Shown here piece by piece: positions 11,545 through 22,894 of a DNA stretch of 64,000 nt (within the stretch, counting starts at the first letter, position 1; each line of letters opens with the position of its first letter). The notes under the pieces are model-generated. The model did not search any database, was not told where the DNA came from, and saw only the letters and a list, made by a program, of their open reading frames with translations. The stretch is taken from NCBI GenBank assembly GCA_964017195.1, contig OZ024889.1:60659858-60723857 (forward strand), in the 5' to 3' direction. Source of the DNA: Siderastrea radians. Its lineage: Eukaryota > Cnidaria > Anthozoa > Scleractinia > Rhizangiidae. The position numbers and the translations under genes were made by a program.

Positions 11545-11725
11545 TATAAGATAAAAATTGTAATTTGAAATGGACTTTAACAAATATTCAAGATTCATAA
11601 TTTCCTTAGATAAAAATTGTAATTCGAAATGGACTTTAATAAATATTCAAGATTCAAATTTCCTTAGATAAAAATTGAAATTCAAAATGGACTTTCAAAA
11701 TATTCCAGATTCAAAATTTCCTTTT
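11545..11725. repeat. 62-bp tandem repeat, three copies
   Basis: Three successive copies of an A/T-rich unit containing 'gataaaaattg', 'aaatggactt' and 'attcaagattca'. The last copy is more diverged. It lies between the left subterminal region and the satellite array. Confidence 0.7.
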
Positions 11726-11846
11726 AATTTATTTTTTATGTATATAAATCTGTAAACAATTTCTAATTCAGTGAAGAGGTAATGAAAAGCTTTCTTAATA
11801 CTTAGTAATAATCAAATACTGCAAATATAACATTAAAATTTGAAAG

Positions 11847-11956
11847 TTATGCACTTGTTGACTGAGTGGGAGGACTAGATGGGACGACATTTGGCTCAAG
11901 GTCATGGCATATAAGTGCCAAATGGCACATGGCAAACAAATGCCCCAGTGCATCTG
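11847..11956 (-). CDS. Possible 3'-terminal coding exon at the satellite boundary
   Basis: On the minus strand a 3' splice-site-like sequence (U-rich tract, TTTACCTGTACACAG) is followed by an open frame starting DALGHLFAMCHLALICHD and ending PSSPPTQSTSA then TAA. The first codons are shared with every satellite monomer, but here the frame runs on into unique sequence. It could be the last exon of the minus-strand gene whose other exons lie at 18.2-20.5 kb, which would put the satellite inside its last intron. No family is recognised. RNA evidence would decide. Confidence 0.3.
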
Positions 11957-14900
11957 CTGTGTACAGGTAAACAGGTCACCCAAGTAAACAACAGATAGAT
12001 TAAAAACAAAACAATACTCACAACTTTCGAAGCTGCTCGCTTACACTCGAAACAAACAATCATTAAAAGTTACCTCACACAGGCACATAAATGCCCCAGT
12101 GCGTCTGCTTTGTACAGGTAAACAGGTCACCCAAGTACACAACAGATAGATTAGAAACAAAACAATACACACAACTTTCGAAGTAGCTTGCTTACACTCA
12201 AAACAAACGATCATTAAAAAGTTAGTTCACACAGACACATAAATGCCCCAGTGCATCTGCTGTGTACAGGTAAACAGGTCACCCAAGTACACAACAGATA
12301 GATTAGAAACAAAACAATACTCACAACTTTCAAAGCAGCTCGGTTACACTCAAAACAAACAATCATTAAAAAGTTACTTCACACAGGCACATAAATGCCC
12401 CAGTGCATCTACTGTGTACAGGTAAACAGGTCACCCAAGTACACAACAGATAAATTAGAAACAAAACAATACACACAACTTTCAAAGCAGCTCGCTTACA
12501 CTCAAAACAAACGATCATTAAAACGTTACTTCACACAGGCACATAAATGCCCCAGTGCATCTGCTGTGTACAGGTAAACAGGTCACCCAAGTACACAACA
12601 GATAGATTAGAAACAAAACAATACTCACAACTTTCAAAGCAGCTCGCTTACACTCAAAACAAACAATCATTAAAACGTTACTTCACACAGGCACATAAAT
12701 GCCCCAGTGCATCTGCTGTGTACAGGTAAACAGGTCACCCAAGTACACAACAGATAGATTAGAAACAAAACAATACTCACAACTTTCGCAGCTGCTCGCT
12801 TAAACTCGAAACAAACAATCATTAAAAGTTACCTCACACAGGCACATAAATGCCCCAGTGTGTCTGCTGTGTACAGGTAAACAGGTCACCCAAGTACACA
12901 ACAGATAGATTAGAAACAAAACAATACACACAACTTTCGAAGCAGCTCGCTTACACTCAAAACAAACAATCATTAAAAAGTTACTTCACACAGGCACATA
13001 AATGCCCCAGTGCATCAGCCATGTACAGGTAAACAGGTCACCCAAGTACACAACAGATAGATTAGAAACAAAACAATACTCAAAACTTTCGAAGCTGCTT
13101 GCTCACACTCAAAACAAACAATCATTAAAAAGTTACTTCACACAGGCACATAAATGCCCCAGTGCATCTGCTGCATACAGGTAAACAGGTCACCCAAGTA
13201 CACAACAGATAGATTAAAAACAAAACAATACTCACAACTTTCGCAGCTGCTCGCTTAAACTCGAAACAAACAATCATTAAAAGTTACCTCACACAGGCAC
13301 ATAAATGCCCCAGTGTGTCTGCTGTGTACAGGTAAACAGGTCACCCAAGTACACAACAGATAGATTAGAAACAAAACAATACACACAACTTTCGAAGCAG
13401 CTCGCTTACACTCAAAACAAACAATCATTAAAAAGTTACTTCACACAGGCACATAAATGCCCCAGTGCATCAGCCGTGTACAGGTAAACAGGTCACCCAA
13501 GTACACAACAGATAGATTAGAAACAAAACAATACTCAAAACTTTCGAAGCAGCTCGCTTAAAATCAAAACAAACAATCATTAAAAAGTTACTTTACACAG
13601 GCACATAAATGCCCCAGTGCATCTGCTGTGTACAGGTAAACAGGTCACCCAGGTACACAACAGATAGATTAGAAACAAAACAATACACACAACTTTCAAA
13701 GCTGCTCGCTTACACACAAAACAAACAATCATTAAAAAGTTACTTCACACAGGCACATAAATACCCCAGTGCATCTGCTGTGTACAGGTAAACAGGTCAC
13801 CCAAGTACACAACAGATAGATTAGAAACAAAACAATACTCACAACTTTTGAAGCAGCTCGCTTACACTCAGAACAAACAATCATTAAAAAGTTAGTTCAC
13901 ACAGGCACATAAATACCCCAGTGCATCTGCTGTGTACAGGTAAACAGGTCACCCAAGTACACAACAGATCAATTAGAAACAAAACAATACACACAACCTT
14001 CGAAGCAGCTCGCTTACACTCAAAACAAACAATCATTAAAAAGTTACCTCACACAGGCAAATAAATGCCCCAGTGCGTCTGCTGTGTACAGGTAAACAGG
14101 TCACCTAAGTACACAACAGATAGATTAGAAACAAAACAATACTCACAACTTTCGAAGCAGCTCGCTTACACTCAAAACAAACAATCATTTAAAAGTTACT
14201 TCACACAGGCACATAAATGCCCCAGTGCATCTGCTGTGTACGGGTAAACAGGTCACCCAAGTACACAACAGATAGATTAAAAACAAAACAATACTCACAT
14301 CTTTCGAAGCTGCTCGCTTACACTCGAAACAAACACTCATTAAAAGTTACCTCACACAGGCACATAAATGCCCCAGTGCGTCTGCTTTGTACAGGTAAAC
14401 AGGTCCCCCAGGTACACAACAGATAGATTAGAAACAAAACAATACACACAACCTTCGAAGCTGCTTGCTTCACTCAAAACAAACGATCATTAAAAAGTTA
14501 GTTCACACAGGCACATAAATGCCCCAGTGCATCTGCTGTGTACAGGTAAACAGGTCACCCAAGTACACAACAGATAGATTAGAAACAAAACAATACTCAC
14601 AACTTTCAAAGCAGCTCGCTTACACTCAAAACAAACAATCATTAAAAAGTTACTTCACACAGGCAAATAAATGCCCCAGTGCATCTACTGTGTACAGGTA
14701 AACAGGTCACCCAAGTACACAACAGATAGATTAAAAACAAAACAATACTCACAACTTTCAAAGCAGCTCGCTTACACTCAAAACAAACAATCATTAAAAA
14801 GTTACCTCACACAGGCACATAAATGCCCCAGTGCATCTGCTGTGTACAGGTAAACAGGTCACCCAAGTACACAACAGATAGATTAAAAACAAAACAATAC

Positions 14901-17900
14901 TCACAACTTTCGAAGCTGCTCGCTTACACTCGAAACAAACAATCATTAAAAGTTACCTCACACAGGCACATAAATGCCCCAGTGCGTCTGCTTTGTACAG
15001 GTAAACAGGTCACCCAAGTACACAACAGATAGATTAGAAACAAAACAATACACACAACTTTCGAAGTAGCTTGCTTACACTCAAAACAAACGATCATTAA
15101 AAAGTTAGTTCACACAGACACATAAATGCCCCAGTGCATCTGCTGTGTACAGGTAAACAGGTCACCCAAGTACACAACAGATAGATTAGAAACAAAACAA
15201 TACTCACAACTTTCAAAGCAGCTCGGTTACACTCAAAACAAACAATCATTAAAAAGTTACTTCACACAGGCACATAAATGCCCCAGTGCATCTACTGTGT
15301 ACAGGTAAACAGGTCACCCAAGTACACAACAGATAAATTAGAAACAAAACAATACACACAACTTTCAAAGCAGCTCGCTTACACTCAAAACAAACGATCA
15401 TTAAAACGTTACTTCACACAGGCACATAAATGCCCCAGTGCATCTGCTGTGTACAGGTAAACAGGTCACCCAAGTACACAACAGATAGATTAGAAACAAA
15501 ACAATACTCACAACTTTCAAAGCAGCTCGCTTACACTCAAAACAAACAATCATTAAAAAGTTACTTCACACAGGCACATAAATGCCCCAGTGCATCTGCT
15601 GTGTACAGGTAAACAGGTCATCCAAGTACACAACAGATAAATTAGAAACAAAACAATACTCACAACTTTCGCAGCTGCTCGCTTACACTCGAAACAAACA
15701 ATCATTAAAAAGTTACCTCACACAGGCACATAAATGCCCCAGTGCGTCTGCTGTGTACAGGTAAACAGGTCACCCAAGTACACAACAGATAGATTAGAAA
15801 CAAAACAATACACACAACCTTCGAAGCAGCTCGGTTACACTCAAAACAAACGATCATTAAAAAGTTACTTCACACAGGCACATAAATGCCCCAGTGCATC
15901 AGCTGTGTACAGGTAAACAGGTCACCCAAGTACACAACAGATAGATTAGAAACAAAACAATACTCACAACTTTCAAAGCAGTTCGCTTACACTCAAAACA
16001 AACAATCATTAAAAAGTTACTTCACACAGGCACATAAATGCCCCAGTGCATCTGCTGTGTACAGGTAAACCGGTCACCCAAGTACACAACAGATAGATTA
16101 GAAACAAAACAATACTCACAACTTTCAAAGCAGTTCGCTTACACTCAAAACAAACAATCATTAAAAAGTTACTTCACACAGGCACATAAATGCCCCAGTG
16201 CATCTGCTGTGTACAGGTAAACCGGTCACCCAAGTACACAACAGATAGATTAGAAACAAAACAATACTCACAACTTTCAAAGCAGTTCGCTTACACGCAA
16301 AACAAACAATCATTAAAAAGTTACTTCACACAGGCACATAAATGCCCCAGTGCATCTGCTGTGTACAGGTAAACAGGTCACCCAAGTACACAACAGATAA
16401 ATTACAAACAAAACAATAGTCACAACTTTCGCAGCTGCTCGCTTACACTCAAAACAAACAATCATTAAAAAGTTACCTCACACAGGCACATAAATGCCCC
16501 AGTGCGTCTGCTGTGTACAGGTAAACAGGTCACCCAAGTACACAACAGATAGATTAGAAACAAAACAATACACACAACTTTCGAAGCAGCTCGGTTACAC
16601 TCAAAACAAACGATCATTAAAAAGTTACTTCACACAGGCACATAAATGCCCCAGTGCATCTGCTGTGTACAGGAAAACAGGTCACCCAAGTACACAACAG
16701 ATACATTAGAAACAAAACAATACTCACAACTTTCGAAGCAGCTCGCTTACACTCAAAACAAACGATCGTTAAAAAGTTAGTTCACACAGGCACATAAATA
16801 CCCCAGTGCATGTGCTGTGTACAGGTAAACCGGTCACCCAAGTACACAACAGATAGATTAGAAACAAAACAATACTCACAACTTTCAAAGCAGTTCGCTT
16901 ACACGCAAAACAAACAATCATTAAAAAGTTACTTCACACAGGCACATAAATGCCCCAGTGCATCTGCTGTGTACAGGTAAACAGGTCACCCAAGTACACA
17001 ACAGATAAATTACAAACAAAACAATAGTCACAACTTTCGCAGCTGCTCGCTTACACTCAAAACAAACAATCATTAAAAAGTTACCTCACACAGGCACATA
17101 AATGCCCCAGTGCGTCTGCTGTGTACAGGTAAACAGGTCACCCAAGTACACAACAGATAGATTAGAAACAAAACAATACACACAACTTTCGAAGCAGCTC
17201 GGTTACACTCAAAACAAACGATCATTAAAAAGTTACTTCACACAGGCACATAAATGCCCCAGTGCATCTGCTGTGTACAGGAAAACAGGTCACCCAAGTA
17301 CACAACAGATACATTAGAAACAAAACAATACTCACAACTTTCGAAGCAGCTCGCTTACACTCAAAACAAACGATCGTTAAAAAGTTAGTTCACACAGGCA
17401 CATAAATACCCCAGTGCATGTGCTGTGTACAGGTAAACAGGTCACCCAAGTACACAACAGATAGATTAGAAACAAAACAATACACACAACTTTCGAAGCA
17501 GCTCGCTTACACTCAAAACAAACGATCATTAAAAAGTTACTTCACACAGGCACATAAATGCCCCAGTGCATCTGCTGTGTGCAGGTAAACAGGTCACCCA
17601 AGTACACAACAGATAGATTAGAAACAATACAATACACACAACTTTCGAAGCTGCTCGCTTACACTCAAAACAAACAATCATTAAAAAGTTAGTTCACACA
17701 GGCACATAAATGCCCCAGTGCATCTGCTGTGTACAGGTAAACCGGTCACCCAAGTACACAACAGATAGATTAGAAACAAAACAATACTCACAACTTTCAA
17801 AGCAGTTCGCTTACACGCAAAACAAACAATCATTAAAAAGTTACTTCACACAGGCACATAAATGCCCCAGTGCATCTGCTGTGTACAGGTAAACAGGTCA

Positions 17901-18050
17901 CCCAAGTAGACAACAGATAGATTAGAAACAAAACAATACTCACAACTTTCAAAGCTGCTCGCTTACACTCAAAACAAACAATCATTAAAAAGTTACTTCA
18001 CACAGGCACATAAATGCCCCAGTGCTGTGTACAGGTAAACAGGTCACCCA
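11935..18050. repeat. 152-bp satellite array, about 40 monomers, with higher-order structure
   Basis: Head-to-tail copies of a 152-bp unit, each with the words GCCCCAGTGCATCTGCTG, 'aggtaaacaggtcaccca', 'agatagattagaaacaaaac' and 'aaacaaacaatcatta'. Most monomers are nearly identical. Each opens a 60-codon plus-strand ORF, but 152 is not a multiple of three, so consecutive ORFs shift frame and end; no long protein is encoded. Longer-range copies are visible: monomers at 12243 and 12395 recur at 15126 and 15278 (offset 2883 bp), and the ORF at 16494 recurs at 17102 (608 bp, four monomers). The array is wholly internal to the CACAG-ended element. Confidence 0.95.
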
Positions 18051-18177
18051 AGGATACAACTTGTATACTATTGGTAGCTTTCAAAGACATGAAAAAGGCC
18101 CCCCCCCCCCCATTACTCTGTCCACTGTCCTTTTTTCGGGAGTGTCTTGACTGCATAGTTTTTAGATTTTGTTAAAT

Positions 18178-20512
18178 TTATATTTCCTTAAGCTCCTCGT
18201 TCTCCCAAGGAATTTCTTTGATGACAAAGACCAACTTGTCGCCTTCTTCTTCTGTCTCGTCTGAGGACGTGTAAAGCTGCCATCTTTCCTTTTAAATTTT
18301 CACTCCACTTCTTTGCTTTATCCAAGGCAATAATCCTCCTGGCATTTTCTGCAGCACAAAAGTAAGAAAGGTTTTAAAAGCTGTAAAAAATCAACACTTA
18401 CAATTCTGGAGGGTAAGGCTAGTGTTTCTTTGAAGTTCTTACATGACTGTGTGTTGGGACAATGTAAACAATGAAGCCCAATCCTGGAGACACAGAGTGG
18501 CTCAGTCACCAGTACACCTGTAAATAAGGAAACCTTGTCATTATGGAAGGATTACAGTCTAGTTTTTGCCTTTGTCTGCAAACAATAAGCACTAGGATCT
18601 TATATTGTAAACTGAGCCTTTGTAATAAGCTGAAGTGCATCTTCAATCAAAACTAATAATTTCAAAGCTGAATCCAATATTTAATTAGTGTAAATGTTCT
18701 CACAACATGCACACTTGTACTATTCCTGGTGAAAATCGTATACAGGGCTGGACTGTTTTAGCTCTTTCCCTGGTTCTTAAATGACAATACACCTTATGAA
18801 CACCTGCTATGGACACTAATTACACTTATTGTATCTTTTAATTACAGTAGCTCATGACACATATATGACCATGCTCTATGGACACCTGCTGGCGAGGACA
18901 ACAGACACTTTTCTCTGACCAAAGTGAAAATTTAAGTTTTCTCTTATATCAACCATCCATAGCAGTAGAACACAATTAAAGTGAATTATTTTCATATTTA
19001 AAATAAGAAAAAAAACTGTTGCTTTTGAATGACATTTTCTCTTGAGGTTCAGACAAACAGACTGAATATTGTTCAATCCCATCAAGTGACATTAAAATTT
19101 TTATGGCAACACTGTCACCTTGACCAGTCTGTTGTACATACTAACAGAGCATGCTGATATATATGCGTGAGCTACTGGATTGGTGGGGACAGAAGAATTG
19201 CAATTACTGTCTGTTATGAGTGTCCATATAAAGAAAGTGTCTGTCCCACAATTTCTTTAGTAGTAGATGGTAACTGCCGGTTCATCAGTTTTCAATTCAA
19301 TAAAAAATATGTACATGTATACAGAATTACATGCAACACATAAATATTGGAGACTAAAGTGCAAGGGATAACAATGATCTTTACCTCTCTCCAAAGGAAT
19401 CACCAGTAGCATCTTGTTTTCTCTGCAAAGTGAGAAACATATTTTTACCAAATATGGGGTAACACTAAATGTCTAAATTTAAAAACTTAAAGTAGTCCAG
19501 AGTTCACTGAGTGTGTCAGCTGATTCTCATCAATTAAGCCCAGCCTTGATTTCTACCACTCACTCGGGTAAGGCTTTCCTCCCCGAGAAAAAGGGTGGTA
19601 TCTCTTGATAACATAACAATTACATGCACAGGACACCAAAATCATTTCACCCATTATGTTACATTTGTAATTCTGCTCTTCAGTAATCACTGAATTTCTA
19701 ACTCTCTGATTGGCAATTGCACACCGGTTAACTGTATCTGCAAATAACTCTGCATCCCCGGGATCGGTAAATGAATTGACCAATGGAGCTGTTATCACAT
19801 ACAAGTCATGTAACTATATGTACATGTATTTATCAACAGCTACCAAACAATCAATTTTAAAAATGCAGTCAAGGGGTTCTGACTGATTATTTGATGGCTG
19901 TCAATATGCCTTCTGTAAAATAATTAATAGCTAGTACACATGAATGATTGTTTGCAAGAGATTCAGTCAGGCTATTTTAATAGAAGCCAGTGGCCTTGTA
20001 CAAATTCATTGGCTGAATCTCTTGCAAACAGCTACCACTCATACTTGTTGTCATTCAGAGGAAAGAGAGCAGCTTTATACTCATCGCCAGGTAAAATTCC
20101 CGGATGGAGCTATTAGACGGGTTTTACATAAACTTTCATTTTCTGACTCAAGCAACACACCGCATTCTCTGTGTTTATGGAAACAGTTGAATATAATTAT
20201 AACTGATGTATGGGGCTGTGTGGATTTTACCCATAAATGGCGGTAGTCTGCTTAAATGCACAGTAAAACAGGCCAAAGGTCAGTCAAAATAACGAATCTT
20301 ATACTCACCGATCGCGATATGTTGGATCGGAGGGACGTGACATTGCGATGCAGGTACGGAAGATAGTCAAGATGTGTGTTTTCTTCCTCGTGTCTCTCGA
20401 TGAATCTTAGCTCCACTCGAAGTTTCCGATCCTCAGTGAACAGAACGTCTGCATTCTCCACCGTAAGCTCCCAAAGAAACGTTGGCGAACTTAACACTTC
20501 GCTGTTTGAAAA
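18178..20512 (-). pseudogene. Decayed multi-exon gene inside the element (possible transposase-like)
   Basis: Minus-strand exons can be drawn with good splice sites. 20309-20512 holds FLWELTVENADVLFTEDRKL and donor GTGAGTATAAG. 19663-19788 holds VNSFTDPGDAELFADTVNRC. 19385-19422 is a 38-bp microexon (ctttgcag/...gagag/gtaaag). 18402-18517 has a cysteine cluster, LHCLHCPNTQSCKNF, resembling a SWIM-type CxC...C pattern, and donor GTAAGTG. 18178-18348 ends in SSDETEEEGDKLVFVIKEIP plus WENEELKEI. The last exon needs a frameshift near 'aatttaaaagg' to join its two halves, and no upstream ATG is found. Cargo gene and transposase remnant are both possible; the family is not identified and phases between exons were not all reconciled. 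Confidence 0.35.
19949..20030. repeat. Perfect 18-bp inverted repeat with 46-nt loop
   Basis: TGTTTGCAAGAGATTCAG at 19949-19966 is matched by its exact complement at 20013-20030. The flanks do not extend the match. It could be a small foldback element or a structured site within the larger transposon. Confidence 0.7.
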
Positions 20513-21239
20513 TTCGATTTAGACCCTAATGCGCGCGCGCATTAAATCTATGCAACGTGATGCAACGTATTTTGGCGCTCAAAATACTAACTGCACCGGG
20601 AGTGGGAGGGGAAAATTGTTCATCCCATCACCGTACTATTATCAGGACTCGCCTTCCAAAAATGTTTATTGTTACAGCTTTTTTTTCAATAAAAAATTAT
20701 CAGGATATGTTTTTACTATGAAAGAGTGTGCAAATTAAGTCATTAAATAGCCATAACTGGCTTAACCGGTCGACTAATGTCCCACCCCTAGACAGTCGAT
20801 TCGCATGTCGACAGTACAACCAGTCAGCGGATGCAATTTAGCGCGCCAAATGCGCCAAAGCAGGCAAAGAAATCGCCAGAGAATCTTCAAAGAATGGATG
20901 TGGACGATTTTCACGAGAAAAACAAAACAAATTGGCGTTGTTAAGCATGGCGAGAATAAACACAGGAAATACGATGAACGGGATGAAGCGGAGGCGTCGA
21001 GAACAAAACAAGGCAAACCGAAAGCACTGCACTGCAATTTGTTTATCATTATTAGTTTTGAAAGTGGTGGTTGTTGAGTTTTTATCAATCTATCTGTCTT
21101 GCCTTTGGGTGACATTCAGTTGTCTCTTTTAGCTGATATTGCATGCGGCTTGTAATGTTGACAGCCTTGCCCTAGGACACCTTCTTAGATCATTTTGTTG
21201 CCACACAAACAAAGTACACCACGCGACTAAAACTGAGTG

Positions 21240-21660
21240 AATTGAAAAGGAAAAGAGATGTTTCTTTTAAATGGGATTTAAGTGATGTCACTTAAATATT
21301 GTTTTTTATTTCCTTGCCTTTAAGTGGAAACTTAAAGGATTATTAAATGGATTTACAAGGGAAAATAATAACATGTTCCTTTAAGGAATTTAAGTGCCGG
21401 CTCTTAATTCTGGTAAGACATAAAGTAAAGCTTATTAATGGTTTTGATCGATTTAAAATAACTTTACTGGAAGACTTAAATACACAGTTTTTCAAGTAAG
21501 GTGGTGAACTAAATTTAAGTTATCTTAAATGCTCTTAAAGACATATTAAAGCATGATACTAACTTTAAGTAATGTAAGAGTCTTTAATTGTAAAATTAAA
21601 GATTTTTTGATTCTTTAAGTGATCTTTATTTTTTTCGTAAAGACAAGTAAATCTACCATT
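21240..21660. repeat. Right subterminal motif-rich region
   Basis: Counterpart of 10740-11250: repeated TTTAAGTG, CACTTAAA, CTTAAAGG and CTTTAAG words in both orientations. It leads into the terminal inverted repeat that ends at 21670. Confidence 0.7.
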
Positions 21661-21670
21661 TCGTCCTGTG

Positions 21671-22894
21671 TATATGGCAAAGAAAACGTTTTTGTGCAAG
21701 GGAAGCAACAGTCATAATGTATACCCGTGTGACGTCAGCACAAACAAAAATAACTGAACAAAGTATCACGGAAAATTTTGCACCTCAAAGGCTCGATGGA
21801 AGCGTGGCAAAGCTTTTGCTTTTGGCAAAGTTCTTTTTTTTTTTTTGTTATGTTTAAATTATTTTGTTTTGTTTTCCGATGAGGCAGATGTCTACACGAT
21901 ATCATCTTGAGCCCACGTTTGCTTGATTCAAACTGGGGGGTAACTTTACAATGCCATAATTAAAAGGTTCATCCGGCGGTGATGAGACTATTATCGGGTT
22001 CTTTGTCGTACCGTTTTGGAGTGAACCCATGTGATTGCTAAACTGAGTACAACAGTCTAGTGATTTTAGTTTCTTGGTGTTTCAAGGGACACCGGAAGAA
22101 AAGCTCGAAAGTGAGCCAGCGGCAACAGCGGAACTTAGGGGTAGTTAGCCTGGGGTCTCTTGTTTTGGTACTTTTTTGGGTTGCACCCATAGACTTTGTC
22201 GTCTCAGCGGATTTAATTTCTTGGTGTTAACTGAAGCAAAAAAATAGAAAAAAGGAATTTAGGGTGGTCTCTCTCTGAACTGATCAGAACTGTGATCGGG
22301 TTAAATTGTAGTACTGTATAGTGGCTGATTCGAGACACGAAAGAACTTTAAAGAAACTCATAATCTCCTAGCGGCCTCTCAGTTGTGTTCTAGCTCAAAC
22401 TTTAATTATGATATAGCACTACTACTATACTATAGTAATGTTTGTTTGTGTGTCTGTTTGTTTGTTTATTTGTTTTTTTGGCATTGTATATCCACGAGGT
22501 GGCACCACATGTGCAAAAATCTAATTACAATACTTCGTAAACAAGGGCAACCAATGGTTCGTTCAGATCTAAGCTACAGTATATTCGGAAGCCCCTGAAA
22601 TCATGCACTTTGTAGGGGGATATCAAACTAGAATTTCTTCGCCAAAATGGAAAGTTAAACTTTCGTAACATTCGGAGAAGGGGTGGAGGGGGGGGGGGGG
22701 TAATTTGTCGTTTAGAGTGTGAAATAAGGTCAGCTAGCATTTTTCGAACAGCAGCTCGCAAATTTTGAGGGTAAGATTTCATTCCCTAAAACGTTCTGTA
22801 ATCTAAAGCTAAGCCTATTGTTAGTACGAAAAAATACATTTTAAACGCCCTGAAACAATCTGAGAGAATAGAAAACAAAATTCTCGGTTTTTCT
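21671..22894. other. Intergenic stretch, no gene recognised
   Basis: Contains a T-run (21833-21846), a (TTTG)n-like tract (22440-22480) and a G-run near 22690. No coding or RNA feature is supported. Confidence 0.5.

Larger units (their letters stand above)
10720..21670. mobile_element. 10.95-kb composite element with CACAG-type terminal inverted repeats (CACTA/CMC-like)
   Basis: The left end begins CACAGGACGAAATGG and the right end is its complement. The match extends 23 bp with one mismatch (10720-10742 against 21648-21670). Both ends continue into about 430-520 bp rich in TTTAAGTG/CACTTAAA and CTTTAAG/CTTAAAG in both orientations. The trinucleotide TAT abuts both ends and may be a 3-bp target duplication. 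Known of the family: CACTA/EnSpm elements start CAC(A/T)(A/G), make 2-3 bp duplications and carry arrays of short subterminal motifs bound by their transposase. Inside lie a 62-bp tandem repeat, a 6.1-kb satellite array and a decayed multi-exon minus-strand gene. No intact transposase frame is seen, so this copy looks non-autonomous. Confidence 0.65.

Noticed and set aside
12243..17892. Two dozen or so near-identical 60-codon ORFs (MPQCICCVQVNRSPKYTT...) as a repeated protein family
   Set aside because: They follow from the 152-bp satellite. The unit is not a multiple of three, so each ORF shifts frame into the next, and base changes show no codon-position bias.
11935..18050. CRISPR-like array
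   Set aside because: The monomers are 152 bp with no unique spacers, and the genome is eukaryotic.
20805..21132. Overlapping plus-strand ORFs near 20.8-21.1 kb as a gene
   Set aside because: All three frames are open for some distance and none shows a family motif or splice context.
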